A DNA stretch of 64,000 nucleotides from Paraburkholderia sp. HP33-1 (GTDB taxonomy: Bacteria; Pseudomonadota; Gammaproteobacteria; Burkholderiales; Burkholderiaceae): assembly GCF_021390595.1 (NCBI RefSeq), contig NZ_JAJEJR010000001.1, positions 1,860,001 to 1,924,000 on the forward strand, read 5' to 3'. The notes under the pieces were generated by a model. That model made no database searches. It saw only the letters and a program-made list of their open reading frames with translations, and was not told the origin of the DNA. The first letter of the stretch is position 1. Each line of letters starts with the position of its first letter. The position numbers and the translations under genes are program-made. Positions 54,221-63,038 of the stretch are shown here, piece by piece.

Positions 54221-54319
54221 GAAGGCTGCCGGGAATTAAAGATCCTGAAACGTAGGCGCATTTTAGAGAAAGGCTCGAGGGATAGCGAGGCGCGTGGCTG
54301 CGGCCGCGCCCCCATCCGG

Positions 54320-55219
54320 TCACGCCGCGTCCGGCCGCCGGTAAATCCGTATCAGCAGCCCCACGACGAACACCGCCGCCACCGCATAGATCGTATCGAC
54401 CGCCGCGAGCGGCAGAAGCCCCGCCTGCGTCATGGCGGCGGGCACGTCGATCAGCGCATGCGCCACGATCGCAACCGGCAGGATGGCGCGCGAGCCGGCG
54501 CGCACGCCGCGCCACATCAGCACCGACAGGCCGATCTGGAACACTAGCGCCGCGATGCGTTCGAGCGCGAAAATGCCGGCCAGTTGCGGCGTCAGGCTCG
54601 CGAGAATCAGATGCACGCGCATCACCGCTTCGGGCGGAAGATTGGCAAGGTAATCGCTGAGCCGGCCGCGGTTTTCGAGGACCGCGAACACGAGCCACTG
54701 CAACTGCACGAGCACGCCGACCATCCAAGCTTCCGCGCCGCCGTGGCCGAGGCCGTAGCTGAGCGCGGCGCCATCGTCGGTACGCAAGGCGGCGGTGCGC
54801 GGGTTGGCCGTCGTGCTGGCAACGGTGCTAGTGCCCGCGCTGGCATCAACGCCGGCGTTCGAGTCTGCGTTCGCCTTTCCGCGCACCGCCGGCCGCCGCG
54901 CCGCGCGCTTCACGAGCAGCCGCATCCCGACGAACCGCCCCACTTCCTCGCAGATGCCCGCGGCCAGCGCACCGTAGACAACGAACGCCAGCGGCTGTGA
55001 AAGGAACGCCGCCGTCGTCTCGTTGCCGCGCAGCAGATAGTCATTCAGCGCACGCTCGATCACCATTGCGAACAGCGCGAACACCGCGACACCCGCTATC
55101 GCGTCGCGCGGCCTGAGCGCGAGCGGCCGGCGCAACTGCCGGTAAATCAGAAACGGTAAGGCGGCGATGACGAGCGTGGCGAGCGCGAAGCTCGCCAGGG
55201 TAAGCGGTGCGACGACCAT
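54320..55219 (-). CDS. YhfC-family intramembrane metalloprotease-like protein
   Basis: 299 residues, about eight membrane segments. GICEEVGRFVGMRLL (with the Glu pair), YGLGHGGAEA and VAIVAHALIDVP are the three catalytic-like blocks of the YhfC/CPBP group. The central loop between segments is Ala/Ser-rich. It could be a CAAX-type or glutamic intramembrane protease; substrate unknown. The start at 55219 (ATG) gives the first membrane segment right away; a longer frame to 55336 has no support. Confidence 0.82.
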   Translation of the reverse strand: MVVAPLTLASFALATLVIAALPFLIYRQLRRPLALRPRDAIAGVAVFALFAMVIERALNDYLLRGNETTAAFLSQPLAFVVYGALAAGICEEVGRFVGMRLLVKRAARRPAVRGKANADSNAGVDASAGTSTVASTTANPRTAALRTDDGAALSYGLGHGGAEAWMVGVLVQLQWLVFAVLENRGRLSDYLANLPPEAVMRVHLILASLTPQLAGIFALERIAALVFQIGLSVLMWRGVRAGSRAILPVAIVAHALIDVPAAMTQAGLLPLAAVDTIYAVAAVFVVGLLIRIYRRPDAA

Positions 55220-55316
55220 GAGTATCCTTGCGGGTGTTCCGTGCGATCCCCGGCGCGCAACCGCTGCGCGCCGCAACCCCGAATGATCGCAGATTGCCCG
55301 CGGATCGTTCGCAATC

Positions 55317-56405
55317 TCAGCGCGCCGTGGACGCACGCACGATCAGCTCACCGGGCAGCAGGCAGTCGCGCGCGCCCGTCTGCACGCCTTCGATGCGCTC
55401 GTGCAGGAATTCGACCGCACGATAACCGATGTCGTAGGTCGGCTGACGGATCGTCGTGATGCCGGCGAGTTCGGCCCAATCCGGGTCGTCGATAGAAAGC
55501 AGCGCGACGCGGGTCTGCCAGTGCTCGCCATAACGCGCTTTCAGATGCAGCGCGAGACGCAACGCGACCGGTGCGTTGGCCGCGAACAGCGCGACGCGTG
55601 GTGATGCGCCGGCGAGCCCGGCACCGTCCCCGCTCGATGCGTCGATCGCACGATCCAGCTCCGCGAGGCCACGCCCGAGCGCGTCCGCGTCGGCGAGATC
55701 GAGCACCAGCGTATGACCGCGCGCGCGGCCAGCATTGCGCATCGCGCGATCGAACGCTTCGACGCGCAGCTGCCGCGAGCTGACCTGCTCGAACGGCTGC
55801 ACGACGAACCAGATGTGCTCGAAGCCCTGTTCGAGCAGATGCCGCGTGCCCAGTTCAGCGGCGGCGCCATTGTCGAGACCGACCATGTCGGCGACCAGTC
55901 CCTCCACCCGTCGATCGACCAGCACCGCCGGTATCCCGCTGCCGCCGACCGGCCGCAATGTCTCCTCGCGCACGCCGAGCGCGTTGACGATCACGCCTTC
56001 CACGCGATACGTCGTCAGCAACTGCAGATAGCGCCGCTCCATCTCGACTTCGTTCGCCGCGTGGCAGATCAGCGGCATCAGGCCGAGCGCGTGGCACGCG
56101 GCCTCGACGCCTTGCAGCACTTCGACAGAGTACGGATTGGTCAGGTCGGCGAGCAGCATGCCGATCAGCCGGTTGCGGCCGCGCTTCAGGCCGCGCGCCA
56201 TCTGGTTCGGCTGATAGTCGAGCCGCGCGATCGCGGCCTCGATGCGCGCGCGCAGCTCGGGCGACAACACGCTCATCTCACCGTTCAGATAGCGCGAGAT
56301 GCTGGTCTTGCCGGTACCGGCTTCGCGCGCGACATCGGTGATCGTCGCACGGCGCGTCGCCGGGGGTGACGTACCAGGTGGCGTGCTGGGCGGGGTCGTG
56401 CTCAT
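55317..56405 (-). CDS. ptxS: LacI-family repressor PtxS of the 2-ketogluconate operon
   Basis: 362 residues. The lac-type HTH is at about 20-50 (RATITDVAREAGTGKTSISRYLNGE), then a sensor domain (about 80-350). In pseudomonads PtxS binds 2-ketogluconate and represses the kgu operon. Here it is the last gene downstream of kguD (54 bases). The perfect palindrome before kguE fits as its operator. The N-terminal Thr/Pro tail is long and the exact start is not proven. Confidence 0.88.
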   Translation of the reverse strand: MSTTPPSTPPGTSPPATRRATITDVAREAGTGKTSISRYLNGEMSVLSPELRARIEAAIARLDYQPNQMARGLKRGRNRLIGMLLADLTNPYSVEVLQGVEAACHALGLMPLICHAANEVEMERRYLQLLTTYRVEGVIVNALGVREETLRPVGGSGIPAVLVDRRVEGLVADMVGLDNGAAAELGTRHLLEQGFEHIWFVVQPFEQVSSRQLRVEAFDRAMRNAGRARGHTLVLDLADADALGRGLAELDRAIDASSGDGAGLAGASPRVALFAANAPVALRLALHLKARYGEHWQTRVALLSIDDPDWAELAGITTIRQPTYDIGYRAVEFLHERIEGVQTGARDCLLPGELIVRASTAR

Positions 56406-56459
56406 TCGCTCATCGCTCGTGTCGGTAGAGAAGCGGCAGGTCGCGCGCTGCGCCGCGAC

Positions 56460-57425
56460 TCACCTCGCCAGCACTTCACGATTGACGATGTTCGTCGTCA
56501 ACGTGCCGTCAAGCGCGGCGACCAAATTCTCGGCCGCGTTGAGCGCCATCGCATGACGGGTCTCGTGCGTCGCCGAGCCGATATGCGGCAGCGCGACCAC
56601 ATTCGGCATCGAGAGCAACGGCGAGTCGGCCGGCAACGGTTCGGTGTCGAACACGTCAAGGCCCGCGCCGTGAATCGTACCGTTGCGCAAGGCCTCGATC
56701 AGCGCGGGTTCATCGACGGTCGCGCCGCGTGACGCGTTGATCAGGATCGCGCTCTTCTTCATCGCGCGCAGTTCGGCCGCGCCGATCAGATGCCGCGTCT
56801 CTCGGGTGAGCGGCACCTGCAGACAGACGAAATCGGCATGCGCGAGCAACTCGGCCAGTTCGACGCGCCGCGCGCCATACGCCTGTTCCGCTTGAGGATT
56901 CGCGCTGCGGTTCGTGTACAGCACCTTCATGTTGAAGCCGAGCGCCGCGCGGCGCGCGACCGCGCCGCCGATCCGCCCCAGGCCGACGATGCCGATCGTC
57001 TTGCCCTGCACGTCGAGCCCGAACTGCGCGGGCCCGATGCTCGTGCGCCACTGGCCCGCCTTGACCCAGTCGGCCAGCTCGACGACGCGCCGCGCCGACG
57101 CGAGGATCAGCGAGAACACGGTATCGGCGGTCGATTCGGTCAGCACGTCTGGCGTGTGCGTGAGCACGACGCCGCGGCGCGTGAGGTCGTCGACGTCGAA
57201 CTGATCGTAGCCGACCGAGATGGTCGAGAGCGCCTTCAGCCGGCTCGCGCCTTCGAGCATCGCGGGCGTGATCGTCACGCTCGCGCCGATGCCGCCGTCG
57301 GCATCGCGCAGCGCCGCGACGAACGCATCATGCTGCGATGGATCGACCTGCACGACCTGCGCATGTTGTTGCAGATACGCGAGCACATCCTCGGGCAGTG
57401 ACTTCCAGGCGACGATCTTCTTCAT
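56460..57425 (-). CDS. kguD: 2-ketogluconate reductase KguD (GhrB/TkrA-like)
   Basis: 321 residues of the D-2-hydroxyacid dehydrogenase family. NAD(P) motif GLGRIGGAVARRAAL, the catalytic Arg in INASRGATVDEP, Glu in FDTEPLP and His in LPHIGSATHETR. In the kgu pathway it reduces phosphorylated 2-ketogluconate to 6-phosphogluconate, which feeds the Entner-Doudoroff route; related enzymes also reduce glyoxylate. Start at 57425 overlaps the kguT stop by one base (TGATG), so they are translationally coupled. Confidence 0.92.
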   Translation of the reverse strand: MKKIVAWKSLPEDVLAYLQQHAQVVQVDPSQHDAFVAALRDADGGIGASVTITPAMLEGASRLKALSTISVGYDQFDVDDLTRRGVVLTHTPDVLTESTADTVFSLILASARRVVELADWVKAGQWRTSIGPAQFGLDVQGKTIGIVGLGRIGGAVARRAALGFNMKVLYTNRSANPQAEQAYGARRVELAELLAHADFVCLQVPLTRETRHLIGAAELRAMKKSAILINASRGATVDEPALIEALRNGTIHGAGLDVFDTEPLPADSPLLSMPNVVALPHIGSATHETRHAMALNAAENLVAALDGTLTTNIVNREVLAR

Positions 57426-58714
57426 CAGCTCATTTTCCTTGCGACGGTGGGGCGAGCGGGGTCGCGTTGTTCGGTGCTGGCCGGCTTGACGGCGAGCGTC
57501 AGGATCACCGCGGCGACCAGCGCCACGCTCATGAATGCATACGATGCCGCGGGCGATCCGGTCGCGCCGTTCAGATAGCCGACCACGTACGAGCCGACGA
57601 ACGAACCGAGCGCGCCCATGCTGTTGATCAGCGCCATCGCGCCGCCCGCGACGTTCTTCGGCAGCAGTTCCGGCACGATCGCGAAGAACGGCCCGTACGG
57701 CGCATACATGGCGGCGCCCGCGATTACGAGCAGCGCATACGAGACCCAGAAATGCGTCGAACCGAGCCCGTACGACGCCGCGAACGCGATCGCGCCGATC
57801 AGCAGGAACGGCCACACGAACACCTTGCGGCGGTTGAGTTTATCCGATGCCCACGAAGCTGCAAGCATCGCGATCGTCGCGGCCAGATACGGCAGCGCCG
57901 ACAGCCAGCCGGTTTCGACCATGCCGAGCTGCGCGCCGTTCTTCAGGATCGACGGCAGCCACAGCACGAAGCCGTACACACCGATGCTCCAACAGAAATA
58001 CTGCGCGCACAGCTTGATGACCGCGGGCGTGCGAAACGCCTCGCCGTAATTGCGCACCGGCTTGATCGCGGCCTGCTCGGCGCGCAGCGTCTGCGCGAGT
58101 GCGTCCTTTTCCTGCTGCGTGAGCCACGACACCTGCTCGGGCTTGTCCTTCACGAGGAACCACCAGCAGATCGCCCAGATGATCGCGGGCACGCCCTCGG
58201 CGATGAACATCTGCCGCCAGCCGAACGAATGCACGAGATAGCCTGACACGACCGACATCCACAGCACCGTGACCGGATTGCCGAGAATCAGGAACGTGTT
58301 CGCGCGCGAGCGCTCGCGCTTCGTAAACCAGTTGCTGATGAAGATCAGCATCGCCGGCATCACAGCGGCTTCGACGATGCCGAGCAAAAAGCGGATCGCC
58401 ATCAGCGACGGGATGTTGCTGACCATCCCGGTCAGCGCCGCGCAGCCGCCCCACAGAACGAGGCTCCAGAACACGAGCTTCTTCACGCTGCGGCGCTCGG
58501 CGTAGATTGCGCCCGGAATCTGGAAGAAGAAATAGCCGAGAAAGAACAGCGCGCCGATCAACGACGCGAGCCCCTTGCTGATGCCGAGATCCTGGTTGAT
58601 ACCGGCCGCCGAGGCAAAGCCGAAATTTGCGCGATCGAGATACGCGAGGCTGTAGGTGATGAACACGATCGGCATGATCGTCCACCAGCGGCGAATCGCA
58701 AGCGATGAGGTCAT
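57425..58714 (-). CDS. kguT: 2-ketogluconate transporter KguT (MFS)
   Basis: 429 residues, twelve membrane segments, anion:cation symporter family. YLDRANFGFASAAGINQDLGI, QIPGAIYAERRSVKKLV and the long loop are KguT/ExuT-like. It imports 2-ketogluconate into the cytoplasm. It sits between the kinase (44 bases) and kguD (overlap) in the kgu operon. A GGAGA-type ribosome site (revcomp of TCTCC) precedes the ATG at 58714. Confidence 0.9.
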   Translation of the reverse strand: MTSSLAIRRWWTIMPIVFITYSLAYLDRANFGFASAAGINQDLGISKGLASLIGALFFLGYFFFQIPGAIYAERRSVKKLVFWSLVLWGGCAALTGMVSNIPSLMAIRFLLGIVEAAVMPAMLIFISNWFTKRERSRANTFLILGNPVTVLWMSVVSGYLVHSFGWRQMFIAEGVPAIIWAICWWFLVKDKPEQVSWLTQQEKDALAQTLRAEQAAIKPVRNYGEAFRTPAVIKLCAQYFCWSIGVYGFVLWLPSILKNGAQLGMVETGWLSALPYLAATIAMLAASWASDKLNRRKVFVWPFLLIGAIAFAASYGLGSTHFWVSYALLVIAGAAMYAPYGPFFAIVPELLPKNVAGGAMALINSMGALGSFVGSYVVGYLNGATGSPAASYAFMSVALVAAVILTLAVKPASTEQRDPARPTVARKMS

Positions 58715-58758
58715 GGAAGTCTCCCTGGACGGCGTCGTCCCGAATCAATGATGAAAAG

Positions 58759-59742
58759 TCAGGTCGCGCTCGCGACGCCCAGCGCCTCGGCCAGCTCGAG
58801 CGCGTCGAGTTCGGCGCGGCTCGGCAAACCTTCCGAATCGCCGATCACCTGGATCGCGAGCGCGCCGATCCGGTTGCCGCGCGCGACCGCCTGCGCGAGC
58901 GTGCGGCCTTCGAGCAGCGCGCTGATCACGCCGACCGCGAAGCCATCGCCCGCGCCGACCGTATCGACGACGTTCGCAACCGGCTGGCCTGCGATCGTCG
59001 CGGCGTCGGTCGCGGTACGGTAATACGCGCCGTGCGCGCCGAGCTTGACGATCACGCCGCGCGCGCCGCGCGCCAGGTAGAACTTCGCGATGTCCTCCGG
59101 CTGCGTGTAGCCGGTCAGAATCTCGCCCTCGCCGATGCCGGGCAGCACCCAGTCGGCCAGCGCGGCCAGCGCATTCACGCCTTCGACCATCGCCGCGCGC
59201 GACGGCCACAGCGTCGGGCGCAGATTCGGGTCGAACGAGATCGTCCTTCCTGCCGCGCGCATTTCGCGGGCCAGGTGGAACGCCAGCTCGCGCGAGCTCG
59301 CCGAGATCGCCGGCGCGACGCCAGTCAGATGCAGGTGACGCGCGGGCAGCACGTAATCGGCGACGTAGTCGTCGAGCGACAGATGGCTCGCCGCCGTTCC
59401 TTTGCGGAAGTACTCGACCGCCGGGTCGCTGCCGTCGTCATTCTTCGACTTCAGCTGGAAGCCGGTCGGATAGCGCGCATCCGTGCTCACGCAGCGCTGG
59501 TCGATGCTCTCTTTCGTCAGCGTGTCGCGCACGTACTGGCCGAACGAATCGTCGCCGACGCGGCTCATCCAGCCCACCCTGAAGCCAAGCCGCGAGAGGC
59601 CGATGGCGACGTTCAGGTCCGCGCCGGCGATGCGCTTCGTGAAGTGCCCGACGCCCGCAAGCGGGCCGGTTTCGGCGGCGACGAACATCGCCATGGCCTC
59701 GCCGTACGTGATCACGTCGAGGGCGGGGTACGGGTGGGTCAT
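58759..59742 (-). CDS. kguK: 2-ketogluconate kinase KguK (PfkB family)
   Basis: 327 residues. VITYGEAMAMFVAAETGPLAG starts the protein; the catalytic DTVGAGDGFAVGV lies near the end. The PfkB fold phosphorylates 2-ketogluconate to its 6-phosphate. ATG 59742 follows AGGAG; a longer frame to 59763 is unlikely. It is the second gene of the kguEKTD operon, 55 bases after kguE. Confidence 0.92.
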   Translation of the reverse strand: MTHPYPALDVITYGEAMAMFVAAETGPLAGVGHFTKRIAGADLNVAIGLSRLGFRVGWMSRVGDDSFGQYVRDTLTKESIDQRCVSTDARYPTGFQLKSKNDDGSDPAVEYFRKGTAASHLSLDDYVADYVLPARHLHLTGVAPAISASSRELAFHLAREMRAAGRTISFDPNLRPTLWPSRAAMVEGVNALAALADWVLPGIGEGEILTGYTQPEDIAKFYLARGARGVIVKLGAHGAYYRTATDAATIAGQPVANVVDTVGAGDGFAVGVISALLEGRTLAQAVARGNRIGALAIQVIGDSEGLPSRAELDALELAEALGVASAT

Positions 59743-59797
59743 GCTGGGCTCCTGGTGGTGCATCTGATATGCCGCTTCGTGATGCTGTGTCGCGTGT

Positions 59798-60607
59798 CTA
59801 CACGCGCGCGAGCCAGCTCACGCAACGCGCGGCATCCGCGTCGATCCGGCTCGCGTCGAACGGAAACTCGATGCCACGCGGCACGTTGCGCGGCAGGCGC
59901 TCGAGGACCACGCGGAATTGCGTGTCGCCCTCGGCCGGGGCGAGCGCAAAGCGCCGCGCGCCCTCGCCCGCCGTGGTCTTGCAGTGGATGTACTCGACGT
60001 GCGGCGCGAGCTGTGGGGCGATCTCTAGCGGCGCGACGTCGAGCCACGCCCAGTTGCCGATATCAAAGGTCATGCCGAGCACGTCCTTGTGGCCTTCGCG
60101 TGCGAGCGCGTCGAACAGCCCGACGAACTGCGCGGGCGAGCCGCCCTGCGCCAGTTGCCCGTTTTCGACGACGAGCCGCGGATGCGCGTCGGCCGCGCTG
60201 CCTGTCCCGCTCGCGACATGCGCAGCGATAGCCGCGCCGTCCGCCTCGCCAGCGAAGCCGCCGAGTTGCAGCTTGACGAAGCGCGCGCCGAGTGCGGCCG
60301 CTTCATCGAGCGCGAGACCCAGTGCGTCGGTATCGAGCTGGCCGTGCGTCGCGTACAGCGATGCCGGTGTCGAAAACACCGACCACAGGCCGAGATCGCC
60401 CAGCGCCGCGCCGAGCGCGCGCAGCCGTTGCGGTTCCGCGTCCGCGTGGCTCGCGAACAGTTCGCGGCGCACTTCGAAACCCGCCGCGCCGGCACGCTTT
60501 GCCGCCTGGGCCCATTTCAGATGGCCGTCGGCGCGCACCGCGTTCATACCGAACGCGCTGGCGACGATCACGATCTCCACTGCATCAGCCATGTTGAATT
60601 CGCTCAT
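59798..60607 (-). CDS. kguE: 2-ketogluconate utilisation epimerase KguE
   Basis: 269 residues, a TIM-barrel xylose-isomerase-like fold of sugar phosphate epimerases. GRAINS such as VASAFGMNAVRADGH at the start, LVVENGQLAQGGS, MTFDIGNWAWLDV and the late GIEFPFDASRI are typical. Its role in the kgu pathway is known only by genetics; it may isomerise the keto acid or its phosphate. Two in-frame starts, 60607 and 60592, have no strong ribosome site; 60607 is chosen. The operator palindrome ends 15 bases upstream. Confidence 0.85.
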   Translation of the reverse strand: MSEFNMADAVEIVIVASAFGMNAVRADGHLKWAQAAKRAGAAGFEVRRELFASHADAEPQRLRALGAALGDLGLWSVFSTPASLYATHGQLDTDALGLALDEAAALGARFVKLQLGGFAGEADGAAIAAHVASGTGSAADAHPRLVVENGQLAQGGSPAQFVGLFDALAREGHKDVLGMTFDIGNWAWLDVAPLEIAPQLAPHVEYIHCKTTAGEGARRFALAPAEGDTQFRVVLERLPRNVPRGIEFPFDASRIDADAARCVSWLARV

Positions 60608-60622
60608 TTCTGTCGTAAAACT

Positions 60623-60648
60623 CGCGTTTGGAACCGGTTCCAAACGCG
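60623..60648. promoter_or_regulatory. Perfect 26-bp palindromic operator, probable PtxS site
   Basis: CGCGTTTGGAACC at 60623-60635 is followed directly by its exact complement at 60636-60648. The core GGAACCGGTTCC resembles the known pseudomonad PtxS operator (AAACCGGTTT). It lies 15 bases before the kguE start, so binding would block the operon promoter or early transcript. Read directly from sequence; binding is inferred. Confidence 0.88.
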
Positions 60649-60736
60649 CTTCGAAAAAAAGCGCCGAGGCGCCGCGATGTGCGAATAGTGCGCGGGACAG
60701 CCATCACGCACCATAGAGGAAATCCCCAGGCGCGAT

Positions 60737-61630
60737 TCAGCCGGCTTCGTCCGCGACACACATCGCCAGAAACTGCTCCACCACTCGCGACGGCGCGCTC
60801 GCATGCGGCACCAGAATCGACAATCGCCGCGTCAGCGGCTGCGGGCTCAGCGACAGCAGACGGAGCGCGCCGTCCTCGTGCCGCATCGACATCGCCGAAA
60901 CGAAGCCGACGCCCATGCCGGCCCGCACTGCTTCCTTCACCCCTTCGACTCCCGCAATTTCGAGCGCGACGCGCATCGGCACGCCCGCGCGCGCGAATTC
61001 GCGCTCGACCGTCTGCCGCACGCCCGAGCCCTCCTCGCGCAGCACCAGCGGATAGGCGCCGAACGCGACCAGTTCGGCGCGCCCGCCGTTGTCCGCCTGC
61101 GCAAGCGGATGCGAGCGCGGCATGATCGCGACGATTTCGTCCTCGCGCCACGCATGGACGAGCGTGTCCGGCGGCAGATCGGCGCCGGCCGGGCCCTCGA
61201 TCATCGCGATATCGACCGAGCCGAGCGCGCCGACGATCTCCGCCGTGTTGCCGTGGGAAGTATGGACGGTCACGTCCGGGAAACGGCGATGGAATTCGGC
61301 GATCAGGTACGGCAGCAGGTAGCTCGCCGGCGTCGTGCTCGCGCCGATCCGCAAGGTGCCCTGCTCGAGACCGCGCAGCGCGTCGCGATAGGCATGCGCC
61401 TGCCGCCACGTATCGCGCAGCCGCGCCGCATAGCTGGCGAGCTGCTCGCCCGCGGGCGTCAGCCGCACGCCGCGGCCATCACGCTGATACAGCGGCTCGC
61501 CGAACTCGTCCTGCAACTGCCTCAACTGGCCGGACACCGCCGGCTGCGACAGATGCAGCGCCACCGCGGCCCGGCTGATGTTGCGATGTTCGGCGACGGC
61601 AGCGAACGTTATAAGTTGATCCGGGGTCAT
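60737..61630 (-). CDS. LysR-family regulator (YeiE/CbbR-like) divergent from yeiH
   Basis: 297 residues. HTH (ITFAAVAEHRNISRAAVALHLSQPAVSGQLRQLQ), then a substrate-binding domain (GASTTPASYLLPYLIAEFHRRFPDVTV). Resembles the YeiE/CbbR group. It is divergent from yeiH at 61757 and probably controls it; it is also upstream of kguE on the same strand, so a PtxR-like role is a weaker alternative. Start at ATG 61630; a GTG at 61663 would add 11 residues. Confidence 0.85.
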   Translation of the reverse strand: MTPDQLITFAAVAEHRNISRAAVALHLSQPAVSGQLRQLQDEFGEPLYQRDGRGVRLTPAGEQLASYAARLRDTWRQAHAYRDALRGLEQGTLRIGASTTPASYLLPYLIAEFHRRFPDVTVHTSHGNTAEIVGALGSVDIAMIEGPAGADLPPDTLVHAWREDEIVAIMPRSHPLAQADNGGRAELVAFGAYPLVLREEGSGVRQTVEREFARAGVPMRVALEIAGVEGVKEAVRAGMGVGFVSAMSMRHEDGALRLLSLSPQPLTRRLSILVPHASAPSRVVEQFLAMCVADEAG

Positions 61631-61668
61631 CTCGATTAAGTATCCGTTGAGCCGATATTTCACATTCT

Positions 61669-61693
61669 AAATCATGATTTTTCATATCGATAT
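61669..61693. promoter_or_regulatory. AT-rich palindromes in the LysR/yeiH promoter region
   Basis: Two adjacent perfect palindromes, AAATCATGATTT (61669-61680) and ATATCGATAT (61684-61693), in a clearly AT-rich 80-base stretch between the divergent genes. They are likely binding sites for the LysR protein. Confidence 0.45.
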
Positions 61694-61756
61694 ATCTAAT
61701 TTAGGATTAGCCCCGTTGCTGCCCATGCAGTCAGTCACGAAGTCAGGCATCCGATC

Positions 61757-62836
61757 ATGTCCACACCCACCGTCCCGCTTACCGCCGCCTCTCCCGCGCT
61801 GTCCACCCGCGGGCAGCTCAACGGCGTGCTGTTCGTCGCGCTGTTCGCCGCCGCCGTCACGCGCATCGCGCAGATTCCGGCGATTGCCGGCCTCGGCCTG
61901 AGTCCGCTGATCGTCGGTATCGTCGCGGGCGCGATCTACGGCAACGCGCTGCGTGACGGCATGCCGGCCAGCTGGGCGGCCGGCGTCAACTTCTCCGCGC
62001 GCAAGCTGCTGCGTATCGCGGTCGCGTTCTTTGGACTGCGCGTGAGCCTCCAGGAAATCGCGCACGTCGGTCTGCCCGGTCTCGCGGAGTCGGTGCTGAT
62101 CGTCGTCAGCACGCTCGTGATCGGCACCTGGGCCGGCATGAAAATCATGAAGCTCGATCGCGACACCGCGCTGCTGACAGCGGCCGGCAGCGCGATCTGC
62201 GGCGCGGCCGCGGTGCTCGCATTCGAATCGACGCTGCAATCCAAGCCGCACAAGAGTGCGATGGCCGTCGGCAGCGTCGTGCTGTTCGGTACGTTGTCGA
62301 TGTTCCTGTACCCGGTGCTGTTCAAAGCGGGCTGGCTGCATCTCGATACGGTCGGCGCGGGCCTGTTCTTCGGCGGCACGATCCACGAGGTCGCGCAGGT
62401 GGTCGGCGCGGCGAGCAACGTGAGCCCGGAAGCGACGCACATCGCGACGATCGTCAAGATGACGCGCGTGATGCTGCTCGTGCCCGTGTTGCTGGTGGTC
62501 GGCCTGTGGGTGAACCGTGCGGCGCGCGGCTCCCAGAACGGCAGCGCGGACGGCGCGGCCCCGCGCAAGCTTGCGATCCCCTGGTTCGCGCTCGGCTTCC
62601 TCGCCTGCGTCGTGATCAACTCGATGCACGTGCTGCCGGAAAGCGCCACCTCGACGCTGAACCTGCTCGACACCTTCGTGCTGACGATGGCAATGACCGC
62701 ACTCGGCATCGAAACGCGCATCTCGCAGATTCGCGAAGCGGGTCCGCGTGCGCTCACCACCGGCCTGATTCTGTACGTGTGGCTGATCGCCGGCGGTCTG
62801 GGCATCACATGGACCGTCCAGCACCTGTTCCGCTAA
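61757..62836 (+). CDS. YeiH-family putative sulfate exporter
   Basis: 359 residues, about ten membrane segments. GLSPLIVGIVAGAIYGN, KLLRIAVAFFGLRVS, and the signature GSAICGAAAVLAFES with GGTIHEVAQVVGA are conserved in the YeiH/UPF0324 family. The family is annotated as a sulfate exporter and linked to sulfur or cysteine metabolism; evidence is thin. ATG at 61757 is preceded by GTCAGGCATCCG, only weakly like a ribosome site. A terminator follows at 62868. Confidence 0.88.
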   Translation: MSTPTVPLTAASPALSTRGQLNGVLFVALFAAAVTRIAQIPAIAGLGLSPLIVGIVAGAIYGNALRDGMPASWAAGVNFSARKLLRIAVAFFGLRVSLQEIAHVGLPGLAESVLIVVSTLVIGTWAGMKIMKLDRDTALLTAAGSAICGAAAVLAFESTLQSKPHKSAMAVGSVVLFGTLSMFLYPVLFKAGWLHLDTVGAGLFFGGTIHEVAQVVGAASNVSPEATHIATIVKMTRVMLLVPVLLVVGLWVNRAARGSQNGSADGAAPRKLAIPWFALGFLACVVINSMHVLPESATSTLNLLDTFVLTMAMTALGIETRISQIREAGPRALTTGLILYVWLIAGGLGITWTVQHLFR

Positions 62837-62867
62837 GCCGCCGCCGGCTTCCCCGCCTTGCCCGACA

Positions 62868-62888
62868 CCCCGCCGCGCGCGGGGTTTT
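62868..62888 (+). terminator. Rho-independent terminator after the YeiH gene
   Basis: CCCCGC (62868-62873), loop CGCGC, GCGGGG (62879-62884), then TTTT. It lies 31 bases after the stop. Stem is short but GC-only. Confidence 0.75.
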
Positions 62889-63038
62889 GCGCTTTCTGGC
62901 GCCCCATCCCGGCCGATCACACGGCATACTCGTTGCTGCGAACTTTGCTCCCAAAACCCGCCCGTGCGCGACGTCCGCTCGCAGCGATGAAACCGCGCTG
63001 GCGCGACGCGTCCGGGCGACCGGAATGAGGATCGATCG

